A stretch of 18,353 nt of DNA. It comes from Deltaproteobacteria bacterium. GTDB taxonomy: Bacteria > Desulfobacterota > Anaeroferrophillalia > Anaeroferrophillales > Tharpellaceae. A program made the translations under genes and the position numbers. The stretch spans positions 1 to 18,353 of the forward strand of contig DAOVTG010000021.1 of assembly GCA_030633185.1 (NCBI GenBank), given 5' to 3'. The notes beneath the pieces were generated by a model, which saw only the letters and a list, made by a program, of their open reading frames with translations, was not told the DNA's origin and made no database searches. This document shows positions 6,297 through 13,707 of this stretch, piece after piece. How positions within the stretch are numbered: position 1 is the first letter of the stretch; every line of letters starts with the position of its first letter.

Positions 6297-7787
6297 TTGT
6301 TTTTTAGACGATCAATCTTTATTAAGCTTTTAAGCTGGTTTTTTCTCAACCTCATCTTTTTGGGTCTTATTCTGATCCTCTTTTTCCAGATTCAATTCTA
6401 TGTGCCGCCGGACTCATTTTTACGTTTGCATGCGGAGAAAGAGACTGCTTCATTACGTCATCTTATTCGGCATGAGCTGATCCGGATGCCGAGTTCGCAG
6501 TGGGATGAGTTGCTGAGCCGTTATGGTCAGGCCTTTGCCGTGGAGCTTTCACTCTTTACTCCGGCCGGTCGTAAACTGGCAGGTATGATCGAGGAGTTGC
6601 CGTTGGAAGTGTTGATAAAGATGAAATCCTGGTTGCCTAAAGCCTGGGGGTCACGTTCTCAGCGTGGACGTTGGCGTAAGGGCCGAGAGGGGCGTCGAGG
6701 TTTAGCAACGTTTGAGTCTCACTCATCTTTGGAGACTCCTTCTCGGCTTCCCGAACGGCGTATTTTCAGGGTGCGGAGCCGGAATCCGACCCGTTATTGG
6801 CTCGGTTTGCCGGTCCCGATTCTTAATCCTGAAGGCAGCGGCTTTGTTCCGGCAATTCTTCTGGCCTCAACCGATTCACTTTTTGCTTCAGCCCTTTATC
6901 CCAATCCTCTGCCGTGGATGATTGCAGCATTATTGATTGTTCTTTTCTCGCTCCTCTGGTGGTGGCCCATGGTGCGCCATATTACCCGGCCTTTGCGCGA
7001 GATGAATCAGGCAACCGAAGAAATTTCTCGGGGTTATCTCAAAGTTCAGCTTGATGAGAAACGGATCGATGAAATAGGTTGTTTGGGGCGTTCGATTAAC
7101 CATATGGCAATGCGTCTTGATGGGTTTATTACTGGTCAGAAACGGTTTTTAAGTGATGTCGCACACGAACTCTGCTCACCCTTGGCCCGTTTGCGCATGG
7201 GGCTGGCGGTACTGGAAAAAAGTATTAATGCCGAGCAGCAGGAGGGTTTTGCCGATGTCGAGGAGGAGGCGGAAAAGATTTCTGAGCTGGTTGATGAAGT
7301 TCTAGCTTTTTCCCGGGCCGAACTGCGCCCTGAGGCGGTGACTCTTACCTCAATCCCGGTTAGCGAGATTGTCGACCGGATCCTGGTTCGGGAAAAGTGG
7401 GCTGAAGATCGTTTTAAACTGGTTCTTGAACCTGACTTAGTGGTTAAGGCTAATGCCGAATTATTGCTTAGGGCTTTGGTCAATCTGTTGCGCAACGCGT
7501 TGCGTTATGGTGAATCCGAAACTATGATTGAGATCAGTGCCACCCGGCAGGGCTCAGTGGTGGTTCTTGAGGTGCGGGATTATGGCCCCGGCGTGTCGGA
7601 AGCAGAACTCGAACGTATCTTTGAGCCTTTCTATCGCCTTGAGTCCGACCGCAATCGCAGAACCGGCGGCAGCGGTCTTGGCCTGGCGATTGTCAAAACC
7701 TGCATCGAAGCCTGCCACGGTAAAGTCCGGGCTCGCAACCTTGCGCCCTCAGGTCTTAGTGTAATCGTTGAACTCCCTGTGGTCTGA
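6297..7787 (+). CDS. CpxA-like membrane sensor histidine kinase
   Basis: A 496-residue inner-membrane sensor kinase. Membrane helix 1 is at about 10-34 and helix 2 at about 202-224, with a periplasmic sensor part between. A HAMP linker follows (about 225-280), then a HisKA domain with His290 in 'DVAHELCSPLARLRMGL', very like CpxA 'DVAHELRTPLTRL'. The ATPase domain has an N-box 'LVNLLRNALRYG', G1 'DYGPGV', F-box 'FEPFYRLESDRNRRTGG' and G2 'GSGLGLAIV'. The start is TTG at 6297, backed by AAGGTGA six bases upstream; no better start is in frame. The periplasmic domain has a strikingly basic stretch (about residues 119-135, rich in Arg, Lys and Gly). It should phosphorylate the regulator encoded just upstream. 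Confidence 0.9.
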   Translation: MFFRRSIFIKLLSWFFLNLIFLGLILILFFQIQFYVPPDSFLRLHAEKETASLRHLIRHELIRMPSSQWDELLSRYGQAFAVELSLFTPAGRKLAGMIEELPLEVLIKMKSWLPKAWGSRSQRGRWRKGREGRRGLATFESHSSLETPSRLPERRIFRVRSRNPTRYWLGLPVPILNPEGSGFVPAILLASTDSLFASALYPNPLPWMIAALLIVLFSLLWWWPMVRHITRPLREMNQATEEISRGYLKVQLDEKRIDEIGCLGRSINHMAMRLDGFITGQKRFLSDVAHELCSPLARLRMGLAVLEKSINAEQQEGFADVEEEAEKISELVDEVLAFSRAELRPEAVTLTSIPVSEIVDRILVREKWAEDRFKLVLEPDLVVKANAELLLRALVNLLRNALRYGESETMIEISATRQGSVVVLEVRDYGPGVSEAELERIFEPFYRLESDRNRRTGGSGLGLAIVKTCIEACHGKVRARNLAPSGLSVIVELPVV

Positions 7788-7831
7788 TTTTTTAATCAAT
7801 GGTATGGGTGAAAAATCGGCTGTCGGCATAA

Positions 7832-7870
7832 AAAAAGCCTGACCGCAAAGATTTTTGGGGCAGGCTTTTT
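7832..7870. terminator. Strong bidirectional rho-independent terminator
   Basis: AAAAAGCCTG (7832-7841) and CAGGCTTTTT (7861-7870) form a 10-bp stem with T runs on both strands and a 19-base loop. It lies 45 bases after the CpxA-like gene on the + strand and downstream of the tRNA gene on the - strand, and probably ends both transcripts. Another T run follows at 7874-7881. Confidence 0.85.
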
Positions 7871-7915
7871 CAGCTTTTTTTCAGGCGTCGTTGATGACCG
7901 TCGTAAACCACAGTT

Positions 7916-7991
7916 TGGTGGAGGATAAGGGATTCGAACCCTCGGCCTCAGCGTTGCGAACGCTGCGCTCTCCCAACTGAGCTAATCCCCC
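7916..7991 (-). tRNA. tRNA-Ala (anticodon CGC)
   Basis: The minus strand folds into a standard 76-base cloverleaf. The acceptor stem GGGGGAT / ATCCTCC includes a G3:U70 wobble pair, the alanine identity mark. The D arm is GCTC...GAGC. The anticodon stem CAGCG/CGCTG holds the loop TTCGCAA, giving anticodon CGC, which reads the Ala codon GCG. The variable loop has five bases and the T arm is GAGGG-TTCGAAT-CCCTT. The 3' CCA is encoded (7916-7918). It stands alone, with its own promoter and terminator. Confidence 0.96.
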
Positions 7992-8016
7992 TTGTTGAGG
8001 TCTTGACGGTGAGCCG

Positions 8017-8045
8017 TTACTACTAAAAAAGCGGCTGGCTGTCAA
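8017..8045 (-). promoter_or_regulatory. Promoter of the tRNA-Ala gene
   Basis: On the minus strand TTGACA (8045-8040) is separated by 17 bases from TAGTAA (8022-8017). Transcription would start around 8010, about 20 bases before the mature tRNA. The -35 element lies just past the stop codon of the receiver gene. Confidence 0.7.
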
Positions 8046-8058
8046 ATCTATTTTCGCA

Positions 8059-8439
8059 CTATTTTCCCGTGTAACGTTTTTCAAGAACCTCGCGGATCGC
8101 TTTTTTCAACTCGTCTAAACTGGCAGCTTTGACGACGTAGGCATCCGAGGCCCAGGTTGTAAAATCCTGTTTATAATCACCATAAGCTGAGCAGAGAATA
8201 ACCGGGATATTTTTGTCGATTTCCTTGATTTTGATGAGGGCGTCAACCCCGGAAATGCCGGGCATCTTTATATCCATGACGACCAGATCCGGTTTGCTCT
8301 TAGAGACCATCTGCAAAGCCTCTTCACCGCTGGCGGCAGCTACGATGCTGTAGCCCTCTTCTTCGAGTTCCTCTTTATAGAGCCAACGGATATTCTCTTC
8401 ATCGTCGACTACCAGAATTGTATATTGTTGTTTGACCAT
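8059..8439 (-). CDS. Stand-alone response-regulator receiver protein (CheY-like)
   Basis: A 126-residue single-domain receiver without an output domain. Conserved residues are Asp12-Asp13, phospho-acceptor Asp56 ('DLVVMDIKMPG'), Ser84 and Lys104. A Val follows Lys... at 103-106 ('VVKAAS') where most receivers have Lys-Pro. GAGGT lies seven bases before the ATG. The gene starts 20 bases after the end of the GAF-domain kinase gene and is almost surely its partner. Because it has no DNA-binding part, it may act by protein-protein contact, in a phosphorelay, or as a phosphate sink. The target is unknown; co-transcription with glgA suggests a link to glycogen metabolism, which is inference. Confidence 0.9.
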   Translation of the reverse strand: MVKQQYTILVVDDEENIRWLYKEELEEEGYSIVAAASGEEALQMVSKSKPDLVVMDIKMPGISGVDALIKIKEIDKNIPVILCSAYGDYKQDFTTWASDAYVVKAASLDELKKAIREVLEKRYTGK

Positions 8440-8459
8440 GTTGTTACCTCACTTTTCGG

Positions 8460-10853
8460 TTATACTATTGGTTTTGGCGGTTCATTATGCTTGAAAGGCA
8501 GAGAGACGGAAACCAGCACTCCTTCACCCTCCCGGTTATGAATACGGATGTTGCCTTGATGGTTGAGAATGATACGATGACAGATCGGTAACCCGAGGCC
8601 GGTGCCGTCGTGTTTGGTCGTGAAGAAGGGGTTGAAAATGTCATGAAGAACCTGTTCCTGAATACCACTGCCGTTATCTTCGATCTCGATCAGGGCTTTT
8701 TCCTGTCGTTTTTTAAGGTCACAGTAGCAGGATGTGCGGACTGAAATTTGGTGGTTATTATCAGGGCTGCCGGATATGGCCTGAATGCTGTTATTGATCA
8801 GGTTGACCAGTACCTGTTTTAACTGGTTGCCGTCACATTCGAGGGCTGCCATTTTAGGGGTTAGTTGAACGTTTAAGCTGATTTTCCGGTTTTTTAATTC
8901 GCGGGCAAAGAGGGCAATGGTTTCATCAATCAGCTGATTAAGGTCGCAAGGCTCGAATTTATTGCTTTCCGGTCGTGAAAAAGAGAGTACGTTGTTGACA
9001 ATCTCCTCGAGTCGTTCGATCTCTTTGGTGATGATCTGGCTATAGGTTTTTTCCCGGCTCTGGTCGGGAATCTTTTTATGTAGTCGCCGCGCAAATCCGG
9101 CAATCGAGACCAGTGGATTTTTGATTTCGTGGGCCATGTTGGTGGCCATTTCGCCTAAAGCCACCAGTTTTTCACTTTGGGCCAGGCGTAACTGGGCACT
9201 GTTTAACGTCGCCAGAGAACTTTGCAGACGTTGGTAGAGTTCAGTATTGTCAAGGGCCAGAGAGGCGGCATCGGTAAAAAGAGTAATATAGGCTAAGTCC
9301 TGTGAGTCGACATGATCAGCATTGGCCAGCAACAGGCCTTTGAGGTGTTCTTGGATATAGATGGGGATGATGACAATCTTTTGGCCGGGCAGCAGAGTTT
9401 TAAGTCTTGAGTGAAGTACGGTGACAAATTCAGCCGGAATCAGGGTCGGCTTTTTACCGTTTACGGCTTGTTGGAAACGGCGGGGAGCTAAATCAAAGTT
9501 GGGCAGCCTGAATTTAGCGAGCTCTTTTTGGGTCGTGGCCTCAAGGAGATGGTTGGTCAGTGCCTTGAGATGGTCACTCTCTTTCAGGTTGTCGGGATCG
9601 GTTGGCGTACTCTCCGGGGCGGTGGCGTAAAAAAGCCCGCGCCAGGCATCCTCTTTCTCTTGAAATTCCATATAGAGAGCCGGAGAGCAGGTAAAGCCCA
9701 CATCACTGACCAGAGCCCCGAGGGTCAGGCGAATAATTTTCTCTGGAGTGTCAGCCGCTAGGAGTGCATTTTTCATCTGGTGGGAAAGGGTTAATTGCCG
9801 GGTTCTCAAGAGTGATGCCCGGTTAGCGATGGCGAGCTGATTTTGGGTTCGGGTTCGTTCCAGGGTTGCCGCCAGATGGACGGCCAGGATTTCGAGAAGT
9901 TCGAGATCCTCTTTTCCAAAGGGTAGGAGATCTCGGCTTTTAGGCTTGTTGTCCAGGAAAAATTCCAGGGTGCCGACCATCCTCTCCTGGCTGTACAGAG
10001 GGAGGATGATATGGGCACAAAACTGATTAAAGAACTGCCGGTAAATTGTTGTAGACGGCAGCGAACTGTTTTTGTCAATGACCAGGGGGTGAGAGATGAA
10101 CTTGGCTCGATCGGCCTGGAGCCGACTTACCTGTAAAACCAGTTCACGTTGTTTGGTATCACTAAAACTCTGGTCGATTGATCTTGCTTGAGACTGGTCC
10201 GAGGCAAAAATATTAAGGATTGAGGCGGAGTTGGAAAAGAAGGTCAGAGTCGAATTGGGTAGTTGTGAAAAGACGCTTTGGACATCTTCACTGGCGTTGA
10301 GCTGGGCTCCGATTTGATGGAGAAACTTCAAACGTCTGACTTTTTGCTGATCCCGGTTTTTTAGGATTGAACTGCGCAGGGCCAGGGTGATTTGCCGGCA
10401 GATAACCAGGAGAAAACGAATGGTGTCGTTGTCGATTTCAAAGGGTGTCGGGCTGAGCAGAAGCATGGCTCCGTAGGCTTGAGTTTCATCAGCCAGCGGC
10501 AGACTCCAGCCGTGTGGCCGCAAGCTTCTGAAAAGATCATTGGGAGGCAAGATTTCAGGGTCTAGAGGGTTAGGCAGCAGGGTGTTTAGTGGTTTGCAGA
10601 GGGGATCGTCGGGGAGCGGTAGTTTGTAGCTGTACGGTGGGGCAGGCAGTTGTAGGCTGCCACCGGAATCGGCGGCTATGCGCAGGGTCAGGTGCCGATT
10701 CCGGCGCTGCAGCAGGTAGAAGGCGATGGTCGGGGCCAGATCTTTGACACAAAGAAAATGGGCCGCCTGCATCAGGCGCTCGTTGATCTGTGACGAAGAG
10801 CTGCTAATTTCGACAATCTTGGTCAAGATCTCATATTTTTGACGACTATCCAT
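8460..10853 (-). CDS. Soluble sensor histidine kinase with multiple GAF-like domains
   Basis: A 797-residue kinase with no membrane helix, so probably cytoplasmic. The N-terminal 550 residues look like three GAF-type sensor units (about 10-165, 175-345 and 370-550), joined by helices. The second is the clearest ('IILPLYSQERMVGTLEFFL'), and the third has 'IVIIPIYIQEHLKGLLLAN'. A HisKA domain follows with His575 in 'LGEMATNMAHEIKNPLVSIAGF', then an ATPase domain with 'LVNLINNSIQAI' (N-box), 'DNGSGI' (G1), 'FNPFFTTK' (F-box) and 'GTGLGLPI' (G2). This is the NtrB/AtoS-like kinase class. The ATG overlaps the last 8 bases of glgA, implying translational coupling. The ligand of the GAF units cannot be read from the sequence. 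It should phosphorylate the receiver encoded next. Confidence 0.9.
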   Translation of the reverse strand: MDSRQKYEILTKIVEISSSSSQINERLMQAAHFLCVKDLAPTIAFYLLQRRNRHLTLRIAADSGGSLQLPAPPYSYKLPLPDDPLCKPLNTLLPNPLDPEILPPNDLFRSLRPHGWSLPLADETQAYGAMLLLSPTPFEIDNDTIRFLLVICRQITLALRSSILKNRDQQKVRRLKFLHQIGAQLNASEDVQSVFSQLPNSTLTFFSNSASILNIFASDQSQARSIDQSFSDTKQRELVLQVSRLQADRAKFISHPLVIDKNSSLPSTTIYRQFFNQFCAHIILPLYSQERMVGTLEFFLDNKPKSRDLLPFGKEDLELLEILAVHLAATLERTRTQNQLAIANRASLLRTRQLTLSHQMKNALLAADTPEKIIRLTLGALVSDVGFTCSPALYMEFQEKEDAWRGLFYATAPESTPTDPDNLKESDHLKALTNHLLEATTQKELAKFRLPNFDLAPRRFQQAVNGKKPTLIPAEFVTVLHSRLKTLLPGQKIVIIPIYIQEHLKGLLLANADHVDSQDLAYITLFTDAASLALDNTELYQRLQSSLATLNSAQLRLAQSEKLVALGEMATNMAHEIKNPLVSIAGFARRLHKKIPDQSREKTYSQIITKEIERLEEIVNNVLSFSRPESNKFEPCDLNQLIDETIALFARELKNRKISLNVQLTPKMAALECDGNQLKQVLVNLINNSIQAISGSPDNNHQISVRTSCYCDLKKRQEKALIEIEDNGSGIQEQVLHDIFNPFFTTKHDGTGLGLPICHRIILNHQGNIRIHNREGEGVLVSVSLPFKHNEPPKPIV

Positions 10854-12306
10854 GCTCTTTATTTCTGAAATCTACTTTTCTGTAAAGTTCTTCGTATTTA
10901 ATTGCACTTTGCGACCAGGAGAAATCATTGCGCATGCCGTTTTGGCGTAGTTTTCTCCAGAGTCGGGGGTTCTGGTAGAGTTGTAATGCCTCTTTAAGGG
11001 TTTGTTCCAGGGCGGCGGTGGTGTAGGCGCTGAACTTAAAACCATTGCCGCTGCCGTTTTCCAAATTGAAGGAGGTTATACTGTCATCCAGACCCCCGAC
11101 GGCTCGAACCAGAGGGACGGTACCGTAACGCAGGCTGTACATCTGGTTGAGGCCGCAGGGTTCGTAGTGTGAGGGCATCAGGAAGATATCAGCTCCAGCC
11201 TCGATCAGGTGGGCCAGACGATTGTCGTAGCCCTGGATGAAAGCTACTTGTGACGGATATTGCCGGGCCAGAGTTGTCAGACCTTTTTCAATTTCAGGAT
11301 CACCGGTGCCGAGAAAGATGAATTGGGCGGTAAATTCGACCGCCTTTTTCAGGAGCGGCAGGATCAGGTCAAAACCTTTTTGGGGCACCAGACGGGAGAC
11401 CATGCCGATTAGCGGCAACCGTTCTTCATGAGGCAGGTTGAAAGCTGTGGCCAGCTTCTTTTTGCAGAGCTTTTTTCCTGCCATTCTGCCGAGTCTGAAA
11501 TGGTTGCTGATCAAAGGGTCATCAGCCGGGTTCCACTCCTTATAATCAACTCCATTCAAAATACCGTAAAGATCATCTCGTCGCAATTGTAAAACCGATT
11601 CGAGTCCGAAGCCGAATTCCGGTCGTTCTATTTCACGGCTGTAGGCTTGGCTCACGGTACTCAAAGCGTCGGCATAGACCAAGCCCCCTTTAAGGAGGTT
11701 GAGGCGATCAAAAAACTCGAGACGCTCAAAGGTGAACTCTTGCCAGTCGAGTCCGGTCATCGGCATCAGTTTTTTATCCTGGATGCCCTGATAGCCGAGG
11801 TTGTGAATGGTGAAAAGAGAGCCCCCCCGGTAGCGGGGAAGATCCTTGTAAAGGGTTTTGAGGTAGACCGGAATTAAAGCCGTCTGCCAGTCGTGGGTGT
11901 GATAAATATCGATCTTCAGATCAAGGGCGGTAACCGCTTCGAGGACGGCCCGGCAAAAGAATATGAAGCGGATACCGTTGTCGAGATACTCTTTACCGGC
12001 CGGGCCATAGAGGAATGGGCGGTCAAAAAAGTCATCTTGACGAACCAATGAGATGCGTAAGTTCGGGTGTTCGGAGGGCAGGCTGACAATGCTGCCGACG
12101 ACCTCTTCTGCTCCCAGAGAGATTGTGATTGAGGCGGTCTCGGTAAGCTTTGGTTGCTGCTCTTTAATCTCCCGGTAGAGGGGCAGGAAAAGATGAACCC
12201 GGTGACCTCTCTCGGCTAAAGCTATCGGCAGGGCTCCGGCAACATCGGCGAGCCCGCCGGTTTTGGCAAAAGGAGTGGCCTCAGATACCGCAAAAAGAAT
12301 ATTCAT
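10846..12306 (-). CDS. glgA: Glycogen synthase (ADP-glucose type, GT5)
   Basis: Transfers glucose from ADP-glucose to the non-reducing end of a growing alpha-1,4-glucan in the cytoplasm. The 486 residues match the usual bacterial length (about 477). The N-terminal Rossmann domain begins 'MNILFAVSEATPFAKTGGLADV', with the ADP-glucose-binding K15-T-G-G-L motif. The C-terminal half has 'GMVSRLVPQKGFDLI' and the catalytic 'PSHYEPCGLNQMYSLRYGTVPLV' close to the E. coli active-site loop. There is no convincing ribosome site before the ATG. The gene sits 314 bases after galT on the same strand, with a repeat element between them, and overlaps the downstream kinase by 8 bases. No glgB, glgC or glgP lies in the window. 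Confidence 0.97.
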   Translation of the reverse strand: MNILFAVSEATPFAKTGGLADVAGALPIALAERGHRVHLFLPLYREIKEQQPKLTETASITISLGAEEVVGSIVSLPSEHPNLRISLVRQDDFFDRPFLYGPAGKEYLDNGIRFIFFCRAVLEAVTALDLKIDIYHTHDWQTALIPVYLKTLYKDLPRYRGGSLFTIHNLGYQGIQDKKLMPMTGLDWQEFTFERLEFFDRLNLLKGGLVYADALSTVSQAYSREIERPEFGFGLESVLQLRRDDLYGILNGVDYKEWNPADDPLISNHFRLGRMAGKKLCKKKLATAFNLPHEERLPLIGMVSRLVPQKGFDLILPLLKKAVEFTAQFIFLGTGDPEIEKGLTTLARQYPSQVAFIQGYDNRLAHLIEAGADIFLMPSHYEPCGLNQMYSLRYGTVPLVRAVGGLDDSITSFNLENGSGNGFKFSAYTTAALEQTLKEALQLYQNPRLWRKLRQNGMRNDFSWSQSAIKYEELYRKVDFRNKEHG

Positions 12307-12354
12307 TTTTTAATGAACTCGTAAAAGTTATGGGATGGCTAAGTAAAAATTTCG

Positions 12355-12506
12355 GTAACTATTCAGATGCCGTTTGCAAACTGTCGGGATTGGGGTCATT
12401 GCTGGCATAAGGTGCGTCAGCACCCCAGCTTTGACCCCGTTTATGTGGGCGAAGCAATGTTCGCCACCATTTATTATGGCTTTATGGTGGGTACCTGAAT
12501 AGTTAC
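12355..12506. repeat. Composite repeat unit with 12-bp terminal inverted repeats, holding repeat copy B
   Basis: The 314-base gap between galT and glgA holds no supported gene. GTAACTATTCAG at 12355-12366 and CTGAATAGTTAC at 12495-12506 are exact inverted repeats; the similarity extends outward (AAATTT on both sides) with a 2-base offset. Inside are the 85-bp repeat copy B and a third inverted pair, CCACCAT (12464-12470) with ATGGTGG (12484-12490). This looks like a small non-autonomous element (MITE-like) of about 150-165 bp. Copy A lacks these outer repeats, so the 85-bp core may move separately or the ends of copy A have decayed. Confidence 0.6.
12389..12473 (-). repeat. Structured 85-bp intergenic repeat, copy B (REP/MITE-like)
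   Basis: The reverse complement matches 4745-4829 at 75 of 85 bases with no gap. On the + strand the large hairpin is GGGGTCA (12392-12398) with TGACCCC (12432-12438), enclosing GCTGG/CCAGC and GGTGC/GCACC stems; the small hairpin is GGCGAA (12448-12453) with TTCGCC (12460-12465). The outermost pair of the small hairpin is a G-C here and a G-U in copy A, so pairing is kept. Confidence 0.85.
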
Positions 12507-12522
12507 AAATTTCGATAGACAA

Positions 12523-12591
12523 GCTGATGTGTTTTTCCAGGCGCAAAACTATACAATTTAGTATGTCGAGTGTCTGGAAAAACACATCAGC
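12523..12591. repeat. 18-bp perfect inverted repeat downstream of galT
   Basis: GCTGATGTGTTTTTCCAG (12523-12540) and its exact reverse complement (12574-12591) flank 33 bases that contain a second small pair, ATAC/GTAT (12551-12554 and 12561-12564). The structure begins 30 bases after the galT stop codon on the minus strand. It could attenuate or end the galT transcript before glgA, or be part of the neighbouring repeat element. There is no T run directly after either arm, so it is not a standard terminator. Confidence 0.7.
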
Positions 12592-12620
12592 GCAGGATAT
12601 CGGAACTTTTTGCGACGCCA

Positions 12621-13622
12621 TCAGATTTTTGCATCGCGTAGAAATTTAGCCGATTCTTCGGGTGGGGTCGGATTTATGTAGAAGCCCGAACCCCATTCGA
12701 AACCGGCGACCCGCGTAAGTTTGGGAATAATTTCCATATGCCAGTGATAGTAGTTAGAGGTGTCGTGATAGTTGACCGGGGCGGTGTGGAGAATGAAATT
12801 ATAGGGTGGGGCATCAAGTACCCGGTTAAGTCTTTTTAAGGTATCGGAGAGAATCAGGGCGAGTCCTTCGATCATGTTTTTACTGTTTGCCTGATAGTCA
12901 TGCGTATGCCGTTTGGGCAGAATCCAGGTCTCAAAAGGAAAACGCGGGGCATAGGGGCAGATGGCGATAAACTCATGATTCTCACTAACCATTCTTAAGC
13001 CCTGGTTGATCTCCTGTTGGATGATATCGCAGAAAACACAGCGCTCTTTATACTCGTAAAATTTTTTCGCGCCTTCAACCTCCTCTTTGGCCCGTTTCGG
13101 AACAATCGGCAGGGCGATAATTTGGGAGTGAGAATGTTCGACCGTAGCCCCGGCTGCCAGTCCATGGTTTTTGAAAACCAGGATATAGCGAAAACGTTCA
13201 TCGCCGGCGAGATCCCGGATGCGATCCCGGTAGGCCCACAAAACATCTTCAACGGCCTCAATCGGCATGGTTGACAAGGTTGCCTGGTGGTCGGGGGTTT
13301 CGATCACAACTTCGTGGGCGCCGATACCGTTCATCATATCATAAACCCCGTCACCCTGACGGACAAGGTCACCCTCGATATGCAGGGCCGGGAATTTATT
13401 GGGTACGACCCTTAAACGCCAGTTGGAATCATTACTTTGGCTGCCGGGTTGGCGATAGGCCAGAATCTCGGGCGGGACAACATCCTCGTTGCCGGGGCAG
13501 AAAGGGCAGAAACCACTTTTTCTTTCCTGTTTCAGACTGCTGAATTCAGAGGGTCTTTTACCTCGTTCCCGGGAGATAATGACCCAGCGGTCGACAATTG
13601 GATCTTTACGTAATTCAGACAT
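12621..13622 (-). CDS. galT: GalT-family nucleotidyltransferase (galactose-1-phosphate uridylyltransferase or ADP-glucose phosphorylase)
   Basis: A 333-residue enzyme of the HIT-superfamily GalT group. Likely zinc ligands are Cys39 and Cys42 ('FCPFCPGN'), a second pair 'CVFC' lies near residue 200, and the active-site histidines are His163-Ser-His165-Ser-Gln167. A later 'YYHWHMEIIPKL' also fits the family. Classical E. coli-type GalT has HPHGQ at the active site; HSHSQ is, as I recall, the form seen in Arabidopsis At5g18200, an ADP-glucose phosphorylase. With glgA next in the transcript, transfer of AMP between ADP-glucose and glucose-1-phosphate is an alternative to the annotated uridylyl transfer. 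The gene has a clear promoter upstream but only a weak ribosome site. The family is sure; the substrate is not. Confidence 0.92.
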   Translation of the reverse strand: MSELRKDPIVDRWVIISRERGKRPSEFSSLKQERKSGFCPFCPGNEDVVPPEILAYRQPGSQSNDSNWRLRVVPNKFPALHIEGDLVRQGDGVYDMMNGIGAHEVVIETPDHQATLSTMPIEAVEDVLWAYRDRIRDLAGDERFRYILVFKNHGLAAGATVEHSHSQIIALPIVPKRAKEEVEGAKKFYEYKERCVFCDIIQQEINQGLRMVSENHEFIAICPYAPRFPFETWILPKRHTHDYQANSKNMIEGLALILSDTLKRLNRVLDAPPYNFILHTAPVNYHDTSNYYHWHMEIIPKLTRVAGFEWGSGFYINPTPPEESAKFLRDAKI

Positions 13623-13664
13623 GGTGGTGCCTTTTTAAGTCAGCTAGTTGGTAATCTATCATCT

Positions 13665-13692
13665 ATTATAACCTTTGTGGTGCATTCGTCAA
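13665..13692 (-). promoter_or_regulatory. Sigma-70-type promoter of galT-glgA-kinase-receiver
   Basis: On the minus strand TTGACG (13692-13687), a 16-base spacer and TATAAT (13670-13665) lie about 43 bases before the galT start codon, in the 85-base gap after mltG. The likely start of transcription is near 13658. This separates the galT group from the mltG group upstream. Confidence 0.75.
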
Positions 13693-13707
13693 CTGTTTAG
13701 CTTGTTA

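Noticed and set aside
7881..8084. A 67-codon minus-strand frame over the tRNA-Ala gene, containing a 'LAQLGERSVRNAEAEGSNPLSSTK' type sequence.
   Set aside because: This is the translation of the tRNA itself, a well-known annotation artefact; the cloverleaf with G3:U70 and encoded CCA explains the sequence fully.
12328..12621. A 97-codon minus-strand frame in the galT-glgA gap.
   Set aside because: It reads straight through two inverted repeats and the copy B repeat, has no ribosome site of its own and no family-like pattern; the non-coding repeats explain this gap better.
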